Shown here: positions 1 through 5,819 of the stretch, piece by piece
Layout of the letters: every line of letters begins with the position of its first letter
How positions within the stretch are numbered: position 1 is the first letter of the stretch
Assembly (NCBI GenBank): GCA_944382805.1
Contig: CALWNS010000049.1
Location: forward strand, 1 to 6,261
Direction: 5' to 3'
DNA: 6,261 nt
DNA from: an uncultured Gemmiger sp.
Lineage (GTDB): Bacteria > Bacillota > Clostridia > Oscillospirales > Ruminococcaceae
Program-made: the position numbers and the translations under genes
Notes under the pieces: generated by a model
Told to the model about the DNA's origin: nothing
What the model saw: the letters and a program-made list of their open reading frames with translations, nothing else
Databases searched by the model: none

Positions 1-1387
1 ATTGGTACCACGGGCGGTACGTTAATTCCACCCGCAGCCATACGGCGTTGAGCTGGGCGGGCGTCAGGTCCGGCTGCTGGTACGCGATGTGCTGGAACTC
101 GTCCACCATGCAGCCGTACGGCAGGAATACAAAGCTGTCCTCGGTGTGGAACAGTTCGTATTTATCGGTGTCCTGGCCAAAGAACAGGTGGTGCCAGGGG
201 GAGGTCAGGAACTCCATCGCCATCGAGTGGATCTCGGCGCTCTCCATGCCGGGGCACTGCAGTTCTTCGGGCAGGTCGGTGCGCGCGGCCAGGTACGCCT
301 CGAACGCATGGCCGCATTCGTGCGTGAGCACATCCACGTCCCCCGCCGTCCCGTTCCAGTTGGCGAAGATAAAGGCCGCTTTATAATCCGGGATGACCTC
401 TTCGTAACCGCCGCTCATCTTGCCGGGGCGGCTCATCACATCAAACAGCTCATTGTCCTGCATATAATCGATGAACTCCGCCGTCTGCGGGCTGAGTTCA
501 TGGTACATCCTGCGCGCGCTTGCCATCAGCTGCTGGTAGCTGCCGTGCGGCATCGGGCTCCCATCCGCAAAGCTCAGTTCGCTGTCCCAGAACATGGGCT
601 GTTCCAGGCCGATGCGGCGCGCGCGCAGGGCCATGATATCCTGCAGCAGCGGGACGACCTGTTCCTGCACTTCTTTGCGGAAAGCAGCCACCTCCCGCGG
701 GCCGTACCCGATGCGGTTCATGCGGATGTAGCTCAGTTCGCTGTAATCCCGGTAGCCCAGCGTGCGGGCCTGCGCGTTGCGGTTGGCCACCAGGCGGCTG
801 TACAGCTCGTCAAATTCCTTCTGGTGCGCGTCAAAGTACGCGGCTTCCGCCTCGTAGGCCGCCCGGCGGACGCGCCGGTCCAGGCTCTGCTTATACAGCG
901 TGAGCTGCGGGATGGTCAGCTGTTTGCCCTCCAGTTCGACCATCGCCCCGCCGTAGAGCTTTTGGTAGGCGCTGACCAGGGCGTTCTCCTCTTTTTGCAG
1001 GGGGATCAGCCGCTCGTCCGTTGAAAGCACGCGGTTTTTCAGCGTGGGCAGCACCATGGGGCCGAACGCATCCTGCAGGGCCTGCGCGTGCGGATTTTGC
1101 AGCAGCGCCTGCGCGATGCGCACCTCGGCGTTGGCCACGGCGGGGTCGTTCTCGTCAAACCAGGCCTGTTCCGCCGACCAGTATGGGTCGCGTGTATCCT
1201 GCGTATAATGGATGCTGGCCAGGTTTTTCGCCGTGCGATAGTGGGCAAAAAAAGCATTTTCCTCCCGGTACAGGTCGACCAGCGCCTGCGGCGCATCGGC
1301 AGCCAAGATCTGCCGCTCCAACCGCGCGCAGCCGTCCAATACCGCCTGCAGGTCAGGGCGTTGGTATTTCATTTCGGAAAATTTCAT
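1..1387 (-). CDS. M3-family oligoendopeptidase, C-terminus cut by window edge
   Basis: Zinc metallopeptidase of family M3 that cleaves short peptides in the cytoplasm, probably as part of peptide nutrient use or turnover. The minus strand reads openly for 462 residues from the ATG at 1387-1385 to the window edge; relatives are about 560 residues, so roughly 100 C-terminal residues are missing. The zinc motif HECGH lies at residues 356-360 (bases 308-322): two His ligands and the catalytic Glu. The likely third ligand is Glu385 in an AEIHSMAMEF segment. The later LPYGCMVDEFQH stretch (about 422-433) is typical of the M3 subgroup distinct from classical PepF. The N-terminus, MKFSEMKYQRPDLQ, is also typical. 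The start is preceded by GGGGGAG, close to the ATG (about 4 bases); the next in-frame ATG five codons in would lose conserved residues. It is transcribed divergently from the membrane-protein operon. Family is certain; substrate is unknown. Confidence 0.93.
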   Translation of the reverse strand, partial: MKFSEMKYQRPDLQAVLDGCARLERQILAADAPQALVDLYREENAFFAHYRTAKNLASIHYTQDTRDPYWSAEQAWFDENDPAVANAEVRIAQALLQNPHAQALQDAFGPMVLPTLKNRVLSTDERLIPLQKEENALVSAYQKLYGGAMVELEGKQLTIPQLTLYKQSLDRRVRRAAYEAEAAYFDAHQKEFDELYSRLVANRNAQARTLGYRDYSELSYIRMNRIGYGPREVAAFRKEVQEQVVPLLQDIMALRARRIGLEQPMFWDSELSFADGSPMPHGSYQQLMASARRMYHELSPQTAEFIDYMQDNELFDVMSRPGKMSGGYEEVIPDYKAAFIFANWNGTAGDVDVLTHECGHAFEAYLAARTDLPEELQCPGMESAEIHSMAMEFLTSPWHHLFFGQDTDKYELFHTEDSFVFLPYGCMVDEFQHIAYQQPDLTPAQLNAVWLRVELTYRPWYQ

Positions 1388-1416
1388 ATGGCTCCCCCAT
1401 TCGATCGTTTTGTACC

Positions 1417-1445
1417 AGCATACCACATTTGTGCGGGAAAGAAAA
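1417..1445 (-). promoter_or_regulatory. weak candidate promoter of the M3 peptidase gene
   Basis: On the minus strand a TATGCT (-10-like, 1422-1417) lies 17 bases downstream of TTTTCT (-35-like, 1445-1440) and about 30 bases before the peptidase ATG. The -10 matches four of six and the -35 three of six consensus bases, so this is a positional guess. It would lie back-to-back with the better plus-strand promoter. Confidence 0.35.
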
Positions 1446-1453
1446 GGCACAGC

Positions 1454-1482
1454 TGGCCAAGCCCCGCGTTTTGTGCTACAAT
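1454..1482 (+). promoter_or_regulatory. sigma-A type promoter of the membrane protein/RluA operon
   Basis: A -35-like TGGCCA (1454-1459, four of six) is followed after 17 bases by TACAAT (1477-1482, five of six). The -10 is preceded by TGC, an extended -10 element, which compensates for the weak -35. Transcription would start near 1489, giving a leader of about 30 bases before the ATG at 1520. Confidence 0.65.
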
Positions 1483-1519
1483 AAAGCCGTTAGTAAGTTC
1501 GTCCCAAGGAGGCCCCGCG

Positions 1520-3520
1520 ATGCAAGCCAAAAGTTTCCTCTGCCTTACAGGCAGTCGACCTGCCGAATGGCGCCTGTTTTTGCTGGGCGGCCTGCTGGGG
1601 GCACTTGCCTTTTTGCTCGTGTTCGGCGTTTCGCCGTTGGACGTGACGAACGATGCCTTTTGCCGCGGCGGATACATCGAAAAGGGCATCCAGCAGCACT
1701 ATGCAGGCTGGCTTTTGTACCGGCAAAGCCCGCTGCGCTTCCCCTTGTGCGTGACCGAATCCATCAACCGGCCCGATGGCTCCAGCGTTGCCTACACCGA
1801 TTCCATCCCGCTGTTTGCCGCGTTTTTTCGCCTGTTGGAGCCTCTTTTGCCGCAAACTTTCCAGTATTTTGGCCTGTTCACACTGCTCTGCTTCTTTTTG
1901 CAGGGCGGGTTCGGCGCCATTCTGCTGCGGCTGTTTGCCAGCGGATGGGCTTTGCCGCTGTTGGGCGACCTGGTGTTCGTCTTCAGCCCCGTTTTGTGGG
2001 AGCGCGCGCTGCGGCACACCTCGCTGGCGGCGCAGTTCCTGATCCTGGGGGCACTGTATTATTATATCAAAGGGCGCCGGGAGCCGCGCGCCCCCTGTAC
2101 GGGCCTGTTTATTCTGAATGTTCTCGCCATCACCATCCACCCCTATTTTGTGCCCATGACCTACGCCGTTACGCTGGCGCTGGTCATGGAGCGCTGCCGC
2201 CTTACACGCCGCCCGGTCGCAGCTTTCGGCTTTCTGGCGCTTGACCTGGCCGCCACGGCAGCGGCCGGGTGGGCGCTGGGGCTGTTTTTTGGCGCGGCCG
2301 GCGATGGCAGCGGCTCTTTGTACGGCTACTTTTCCATGAACCTGAACAGCCTGTGGAATCCGGCGGGGGTCAACGGGGTGAATTGGAGCCTGTTTTTACC
2401 GGCGCAGAACCAAGTTGCCGGCAACTACGACGCTTTTGCTTACCTGGGCCTGGGCGTGATTGCCGCCGGTCTTGCCTGCATGGTCGGGGTCTGCCTGCGC
2501 CGCCTTCATCCGCTGCGCCTTGCGCGGCGGCATCTGCCGCTGTGCATCATCTGCCTGCTGCTGACGCTGTTTGCTGTGAGCCATACGATCACCGCCAACG
2601 GGGCGACGCTCGCGGTGCTGCCCTTGCCGGCACCCCTGCTGCGGCTATGCTCGGTATTCCGTTCCGGCGGGCGTATGTTCTGGCCTGTTTACTACCTGCT
2701 CATGCTGCTGGCTTTTGTCGGCTTGTCCCGGCTGACGGGCCGGCGCGGCCTGCGCCTGGCACTGGCAGGGGCACTGGCCGCCGTGCAGCTGCTGGACCTT
2801 TCCCCCGGGTTATCCCAGCGGCACGCGGCGCTGCTGGCCGCACAGCAGCAGCCGGCGTTCCCCTCGGCGCTGACGAGCAACTTCTGGCAGCAGGCAGCCG
2901 GCCGCTATGCGCACATCGTCTCTATGGACAGCTTGCAGGACAATTCCCTCTGCCTGGCCCTGTACGCCGCCGACAACGGCATGACCACCAACGATCCCTT
3001 TGCCGCGCGCTATGAGGGGGAAACCCTGGCCGCCCGGCAGGCCGAGCTTTTGGATGAGCTGGGCGCGGGCGTACTGCGGGAGGACACACTGTACTTGTTT
3101 GCCTCCGAAGGCAACTTCTTGCAGGCGGTAGAGTCGGTCAAGGAGAGCGGCGCGTGGTGCGGGCGCATCGAGACAGCCGGATGCTGCTGGTATGTGATCG
3201 CGCCCGGCATGGCGCAGGCTGACCTGGACGAAGACTGTACCACTTACGATGAAAATTATCCGCTGCGCCTGGCTGATTATACCGATGCGTTGTGGAACCG
3301 CGGCGTACTGGACAGCGACCGCCGGATCGTCTGCTTTGTCGATTCGCCGTTCGCACGCGCCAAGCTGGAAAACGCCTGCGCACTGTGCGCGCAGGGGCAA
3401 ACCTATGCGATCCTGGATGTGGACGACAGCGATCCCGGCTGGCTGATGGTAGCGCTGGATATCCAAGACGCCACCGTGCTGTGGGGCCAGGAACTGGAGA
3501 CGATACCATGCGAGAACTGA
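1520..3520 (+). CDS. polytopic membrane protein, DUF6311/GT-C glycosyltransferase-like
   Basis: A 666-residue integral membrane protein. The start is fixed by AAGGAGG at 1506-1512, seven bases before the ATG; the frame stays open upstream to about 1088, but that part lies antisense to the peptidase and has no such site. About 11-13 hydrophobic segments are visible between residues 17 and 425 (for example 17-37, 115-137, 234-258, 339-355, 386-402, 408-425). A largely soluble C-terminal domain of about 230 residues (435-666) follows, probably outside the membrane. Between the first two helices is an Asp-containing loop (D41, D45), then HYAGWLLYRQ and SSVAYTDSIPLFA (88-100); RHTSLAAQFLILGALYYY (165-182) follows. 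This pattern resembles DUF6311 membrane proteins, which look like GT-C lipid-linked glycosyltransferases, but no activity or substrate can be assigned from sequence. It overlaps the downstream pseudouridine synthase by 13 bases. Membrane topology is solid; the family name is from recall of motifs. Confidence 0.8.
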   Translation: MQAKSFLCLTGSRPAEWRLFLLGGLLGALAFLLVFGVSPLDVTNDAFCRGGYIEKGIQQHYAGWLLYRQSPLRFPLCVTESINRPDGSSVAYTDSIPLFAAFFRLLEPLLPQTFQYFGLFTLLCFFLQGGFGAILLRLFASGWALPLLGDLVFVFSPVLWERALRHTSLAAQFLILGALYYYIKGRREPRAPCTGLFILNVLAITIHPYFVPMTYAVTLALVMERCRLTRRPVAAFGFLALDLAATAAAGWALGLFFGAAGDGSGSLYGYFSMNLNSLWNPAGVNGVNWSLFLPAQNQVAGNYDAFAYLGLGVIAAGLACMVGVCLRRLHPLRLARRHLPLCIICLLLTLFAVSHTITANGATLAVLPLPAPLLRLCSVFRSGGRMFWPVYYLLMLLAFVGLSRLTGRRGLRLALAGALAAVQLLDLSPGLSQRHAALLAAQQQPAFPSALTSNFWQQAAGRYAHIVSMDSLQDNSLCLALYAADNGMTTNDPFAARYEGETLAARQAELLDELGAGVLREDTLYLFASEGNFLQAVESVKESGAWCGRIETAGCCWYVIAPGMAQADLDEDCTTYDENYPLRLADYTDALWNRGVLDSDRRIVCFVDSPFARAKLENACALCAQGQTYAILDVDDSDPGWLMVALDIQDATVLWGQELETIPCEN

Positions 3521-4452
3521 ACGTAAAAAGCCTGCTGCCGGTACGGCTGGATAAATACCTGGCGCAGCAATTCCCCGCCCTGGGGCCCGGCCGGCTGAAC
3601 AAGGCGCTGCGCGAAAACAAGATCAAGCTCAACGGGAAAAAGCAGCCGCTTGCCACCCGCGTGCAGAACGGGGACGTTATACGCCTCTACCTGACGGACG
3701 AGCAGCTGGGGCTGGCCGCGGCGGACGGGCCGGCATTCCTGCGCGCGCGGTATCCGGCCGAGCTGATCTACGAGGATGCACAGCTGCTGATCGCCAACAA
3801 GCCGGCCGGCATCCCGGTAGAGGGCGATGTAGCCGATACGCTGCTGAACTGCGTTTACCGCCGCCTGCACGAGGAAAAGCGCCTGCCGCAAAACGGCTAC
3901 CCCCACCTGTGCCACCGCCTGGATACCGGCACCAGCGGCCTTGTACTGCTGGCCAAGACCGAAGAGGCCGAACAGTTTTTGCTGCGTGCCATCCGGGAGC
4001 GGACGCTGCGAAAAACTTACCTTTGCGTGACCTTTGGCCGGCCGCAGCCGCCCGCTGCCACGCTGCGTGATTACCTGGTGAAGGACGCGGCCCGGGGCCG
4101 CGTACAGGTGCGGCACGCCCCCTGCCCCGGCGCGCGGGAGATCGTTACGGTCTATGAGACCTTGGCCGTCAGCGGCCGTTTGGCGCTGCTCCGGGCAGAA
4201 CTGGTCACCGGGCGCACGCACCAGATCCGCGCCCACCTGGCCAGCATCGGCTGCCCCATACTGGGCGACAGCAAGTACGGCAACCACGCCGCCAACCGGG
4301 AACTGAAGTTCAAGTACCAGGCCCTGTGCGCCTGGGAACTGGCGTTCCCCCGGGCCGTTGCGGACGAGCGTTTTGCCTACCTGGCCGGCCGGATCTTCCG
4401 CGCGCCCAAACCGTGGTATTATGAACAGCTTTTGGAGGGCGTTTTGCGGTAA
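3508..4452 (+). CDS. RluA-family pseudouridine synthase
   Basis: Converts specific uridines in structured RNA, probably 23S rRNA, to pseudouridine in the cytoplasm. The 314 residues fit the RluC/RluD-type length. An N-terminal S4-like RNA-binding domain covers about residues 11-62 (RLDKYLAQQFP, then INGK-type turn KLNGKK). The catalytic domain begins near 86 (LIYEDAQLLIANKPAGIPV) and carries HRLDTGTSGLVLLAK, with Asp139 the catalytic residue. GRTHQIRAHLASIGCPILGD (235-254) is the other family signature. The ATG at 3508 lies 8 bases after GGAG (3496-3499) and inside the end of the membrane protein gene, so translation is probably coupled. An upstream extension of the frame exists but would run back into the membrane-protein gene without family similarity. 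Which uridine is modified (RluC-, RluD- or other type) cannot be decided from the sequence. It shares an operon but no obvious function with its neighbour. Confidence 0.93.
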   Translation: MRELNVKSLLPVRLDKYLAQQFPALGPGRLNKALRENKIKLNGKKQPLATRVQNGDVIRLYLTDEQLGLAAADGPAFLRARYPAELIYEDAQLLIANKPAGIPVEGDVADTLLNCVYRRLHEEKRLPQNGYPHLCHRLDTGTSGLVLLAKTEEAEQFLLRAIRERTLRKTYLCVTFGRPQPPAATLRDYLVKDAARGRVQVRHAPCPGAREIVTVYETLAVSGRLALLRAELVTGRTHQIRAHLASIGCPILGDSKYGNHAANRELKFKYQALCAWELAFPRAVADERFAYLAGRIFRAPKPWYYEQLLEGVLR

Positions 4453-4462
4453 TTGCCGGCTG

Positions 4463-4483
4463 GGCCGCCGCAAGCGGCCATTT
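4463..4483 (+). terminator. weak hairpin after the pseudouridine synthase gene
   Basis: Ten bases past the stop codon, GGCCGC (4463-4468) and GCGGCC (4474-4479) form a perfect 6-bp GC stem with a CGCAA loop. It is followed only by ATTT, so it is at best a leaky terminator, or a 3' end that lets some readthrough reach the thioredoxin gene. Confidence 0.4.
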
Positions 4484-4502
4484 GGTGATAACATCACGGA
4501 AG
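4484..4502 (+). promoter_or_regulatory. Crp/Fnr-type operator, copy 1 (thioredoxin promoter)
   Basis: GGTGATAACATCACGGAAG contains the dyad GTGAT-AAC-ATCAC (4485-4497, centre 4491). The identical 19-base block recurs at 5750-5768. The centre is 29 bases before the first base of TATAAT (4520), near -41 from the expected start site, where class II activators bind next to RNA polymerase. The GTGA half-site agrees with the recognition helix of the regulator encoded at 4913-5569. Binding by that protein is inferred. Confidence 0.7.
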
Positions 4503-4525
4503 AAACCCGCCGCGGCGGGTATAAT
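4497..4525 (+). promoter_or_regulatory. thioredoxin promoter with perfect -10 and no -35 consensus
   Basis: TATAAT at 4520-4525 is a perfect -10. The position 17 bases upstream holds CGGAAG (4497-4502), which matches only two of six consensus -35 bases, so the promoter probably depends on the activator site that ends there. The spacer contains the perfect 14-base palindrome at 4506-4519. The start site is expected near 4532, leaving a leader of about 25 bases. Confidence 0.75.
4506..4519. repeat. perfect 14-base palindrome in the thioredoxin promoter spacer
   Basis: CCCGCCGCGGCGGG is its own reverse complement and fills most of the spacer right up to the TATAAT box. It could be a second operator or chance in GC-rich DNA. 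The equivalent spacer of the superoxide reductase promoter has only a CCCGGG core, so it is not a shared element. Confidence 0.5.
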
Positions 4526-4555
4526 AAAGATACAAAAAACAAGGAGGGCTGCAAA

Positions 4556-4861
4556 ATGGCTGCTATCAATATCGATAAGAACAATTTCCAAACCGAAGTG
4601 ATGAACTCCGACAAACCTGTCCTGCTGGATTTTTGGGCGCCCTGGTGCGGTCCCTGCCGTATGGTGGGGCCGGTTGTGGAGGAGATCGCCCGCGAGCGCA
4701 CGGATATCAAGGTGTGCAAGGTCAATGTAGACGAACAGCCGGAACTGGCCGGCCAGTTCGGCGTCATGAGCATCCCTACGCTGGTGGTCATAAAAGACGG
4801 CAAAATCGTCAACCAGTCGGTGGGGGCAAAGCCCAAAAACGCCATCCTGGCCATGCTGTAA
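4556..4861 (+). CDS. trxA: thioredoxin
   Basis: Small cytoplasmic dithiol reductant, recycled by thioredoxin reductase, that keeps protein thiols reduced and supplies electrons to enzymes such as ribonucleotide reductase and peroxidases. At 101 residues it is a single complete thioredoxin domain. Visible signatures are FWAPWCGPCRM, with redox cysteines Cys31 and Cys34, the buried Asp25, and SIPT with the cis-proline Pro74. An additional Cys54 lies outside the active site. The start is set by AAGGAGG at 4541-4547, eight bases before the ATG. It has its own promoter with a putative Crp/Fnr-type operator and its own strong terminator, so it is probably monocistronic. No reductase gene is in the window, so the reducing partner cannot be named. 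Confidence 0.97.
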   Translation: MAAINIDKNNFQTEVMNSDKPVLLDFWAPWCGPCRMVGPVVEEIARERTDIKVCKVNVDEQPELAGQFGVMSIPTLVVIKDGKIVNQSVGAKPKNAILAML

Positions 4862-4872
4862 GTTCGCTTGGC

Positions 4873-4920
4873 AAACCAATAGGCCCCAGCCGGCGGCAGG
4901 GGCCTATTGGTTTTATGTTT
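4873..4920. terminator. bidirectional terminator between thioredoxin and regulator genes
   Basis: The 15-base arms 4873-4887 and 4899-4913 (AAACCAATAGGCCCC and its exact complement) enclose an 11-base loop. T-rich sequence follows on the plus strand (TTTTATGTTT), and the A-rich left flank gives a short T run on the minus strand. It ends transcription of thioredoxin and of the convergent regulator. The right arm reaches the regulator's stop codon (4913-4915). Confidence 0.93.
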
Positions 4921-5569
4921 GCAGCGCCTCCAGCCTGTTTTTGTCCAGCAGCGTGACGGTGCCGCGGGACAGCCGGACCATCCCTTCGTCCTGGAAATAG
5001 CGCAGCAGCCGGGTAACGACCTCCCGGTGGGTGCCCAGGTGGTTGGCGATCGTCTCGTGGGTGATCCTTAATTCCCCGCTCTCCTCAATCGCGGATTCCT
5101 CCAGCAGGAAAGCGGCGATGCGCTTATCCATGCTTTTCCACAGGATCTGCTCGATAAGCCACATCACATCGGAAAAGCGGGTGGCCATCAACTCGTTGGT
5201 ATAATTCGCCACCGGTGCGGAGCGCTCCATGATGCCTTTGTAGACTTCGGCGGGGATGACCCAAAGCGTCGTATCCTTCTCCGCCTCCACCGTCACTTCA
5301 AACTGGACCGAACGCATCATACAGGCGGCCGAAAACAGGCACATATCCCGGTCGAACAGGCGGTAGATCGTGATCTCCCGCCCTTCCGCCGAAAGGATAT
5401 AGGCGCGCAGGCGGCCGGTTTTTACCAGCAGCAGGCCGGTACATTCCGTGCGGCCGCCGTGGACAACGGTCCCTTTTTTTACTGTCCGCTCCTTGGCCGC
5501 GCCAAGGAACGCCCTTTGTTCTTCCGGGGTCAGCTTGTTCCAAACGGGGAAATAACCGGCAATATCCAC
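4913..5569 (-). CDS. Crp/Fnr-family transcriptional regulator
   Basis: A 218-residue DNA-binding regulator with an N-terminal cyclic-nucleotide-fold sensor domain (about 10-115), a dimerisation helix (about 116-145) and a C-terminal winged helix-turn-helix (about 148-212). The helix ITHETIANHLGTHREVVTR aligns without gaps to E. coli CRP; Arg182, Glu183 and Arg187 match CRP's Arg180, Glu181 and Arg185, which read GTGA. The cAMP phosphate-binding cassette is not conserved, and the N-terminal cysteine cluster of FNR is absent, so the signal is probably neither cAMP nor an FNR-type iron-sulfur cluster. Cys77 and Cys83, in a CLFSAAC segment common in clostridial relatives, and Cys43 are candidate redox sensors (inference). 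The GTG start at 5569 is seven bases after an AGGAGG; an upstream in-frame TTG at 5632 is the -35 box. Its neighbours on both sides, thioredoxin and superoxide reductase, carry a matching operator. Confidence 0.92.
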   Translation of the reverse strand: MDIAGYFPVWNKLTPEEQRAFLGAAKERTVKKGTVVHGGRTECTGLLLVKTGRLRAYILSAEGREITIYRLFDRDMCLFSAACMMRSVQFEVTVEAEKDTTLWVIPAEVYKGIMERSAPVANYTNELMATRFSDVMWLIEQILWKSMDKRIAAFLLEESAIEESGELRITHETIANHLGTHREVVTRLLRYFQDEGMVRLSRGTVTLLDKNRLEALQT

Positions 5570-5603
5570 CGCACGCCCTCCTTTTGCTTTTTCTCCTACT
5601 GTA

Positions 5604-5632
5604 ATGATAATAAGCGCGCCCGCCCAAGTCAA
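5604..5632 (-). promoter_or_regulatory. sigma-A promoter of the Crp/Fnr regulator
   Basis: On the minus strand TTGACT (5632-5627, five of six) and TATCAT (5609-5604, five of six) are separated by exactly 17 bases. The start site should fall near 5597, about 28 bases before the GTG start. No copy of the GTGAT dyad overlaps it, so the regulator looks constitutively expressed rather than autoregulated by that site. Confidence 0.8.
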
Positions 5633-5643
5633 TCCCGGACCGC

Positions 5644-5672
5644 ATTTTTCCGGCGGCCCGTCCGCGAAAAAT
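5644..5672. repeat. inverted repeat midway between divergent promoters
   Basis: ATTTTTC (5644-5650) and GAAAAAT (5666-5672) are exact complements; inside them GCGG (5653-5656) pairs with CCGC (5662-5665) around a CCCGT loop, with a two-base bulge. It lies between the -35 boxes of the regulator promoter and the upstream plus-strand promoter. No T-run follows on either side, so it is more likely an operator than a terminator; function unknown. Confidence 0.4.
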
Positions 5673-5685
5673 TTACCGGCATGTA

Positions 5686-5714
5686 TTAACTTTTTGGGGC
5701 GCAGGGAGTATAAT
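5686..5714 (+). promoter_or_regulatory. upstream (distal) promoter of the superoxide reductase gene
   Basis: TTAACT (5686-5691, four of six) and a perfect TATAAT (5709-5714) are spaced by 17 bases. This would start transcripts near 5721, about 100 bases before the superoxide reductase ATG and upstream of the operator copy at 5750-5768. It looks like a basal promoter in tandem with the activator-type promoter nearer the gene. Confidence 0.6.
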
Positions 5715-5749
5715 AAAATTAGGCGATCGGAAAGCCGGGCGCGCGGCAG

Positions 5750-5768
5750 GGTGATAACATCACGGAAG
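5750..5768 (+). promoter_or_regulatory. Crp/Fnr-type operator, copy 2 (superoxide reductase promoter)
   Basis: Identical over all 19 bases to 4484-4502, with the dyad GTGAT-AAC-ATCAC at 5751-5763 (centre 5757). The centre is again exactly 29 bases before the first base of TATAAT (5786). Bases on either side of the 19-mer differ between copies, which argues for conserved function and against a recent duplication of the whole promoter. Confidence 0.7.
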
Positions 5769-5791
5769 CGTGCCCCGGGTTCCTGTATAAT
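5763..5791 (+). promoter_or_regulatory. proximal superoxide reductase promoter with perfect -10
   Basis: TATAAT at 5786-5791 has CGGAAG (5763-5768) 17 bases upstream instead of a TTGACA-like box, exactly as in the thioredoxin promoter. It probably needs the activator bound at the adjoining dyad. The start site is expected near 5798, about 20 bases before the ATG. Confidence 0.75.
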
Positions 5792-5819
5792 GACACCACA
5801 ATAAACAGGAGGTCTTTTT

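Noticed and set aside
89..1024. Long plus-strand open frame (311 codons) opposite the M3 peptidase
   Set aside because: It is exactly antisense to a peptidase frame with clear family motifs, its translation is rich in His, Ala, Val and Arg without recognisable domains, and it has no ribosome binding site. It is a GC-rich shadow frame.
1088..1519. Upstream extension of the membrane-protein frame
   Set aside because: The 144 extra codons overlap the 5' half of the divergent peptidase gene and the intergenic promoter; the ATG at 1520 has a strong AAGGAGG at ideal spacing.
4485..4497. Classical FNR or CRP binding site
   Set aside because: The half-sites resemble these families, but the spacing is one base shorter than CRP (N6) or FNR (N4 between TTGAT arms). 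I therefore call it a Crp/Fnr-type operator rather than a CRP or FNR site.
3403..4854. Long minus-strand open frame (483 codons) opposite the pseudouridine synthase and thioredoxin
   Set aside because: It spans two convincingly identified plus-strand genes and the promoter between them, and shows no domain signature.
4913..5569. Regulator as an oxygen-sensing FNR or cAMP-binding CRP orthologue
   Set aside because: The N-terminal Cys cluster needed for the FNR iron-sulfur centre is missing, and the cAMP phosphate-binding cassette of CRP is not present.
5570..5632. Longer N-terminus for the Crp/Fnr regulator from a TTG at 5632
   Set aside because: That TTG is part of the TTGACT -35 box, the added residues do not resemble the family, and the GTG at 5569 has an AGGAGG seven bases upstream.
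4484..5768. The two 19-base copies as remnants of a mobile element or a duplicated promoter
   Set aside because: Identity stops abruptly at both ends of the block. Only the TATAAT position is otherwise shared, and no transposase, target duplication or longer repeat is present.
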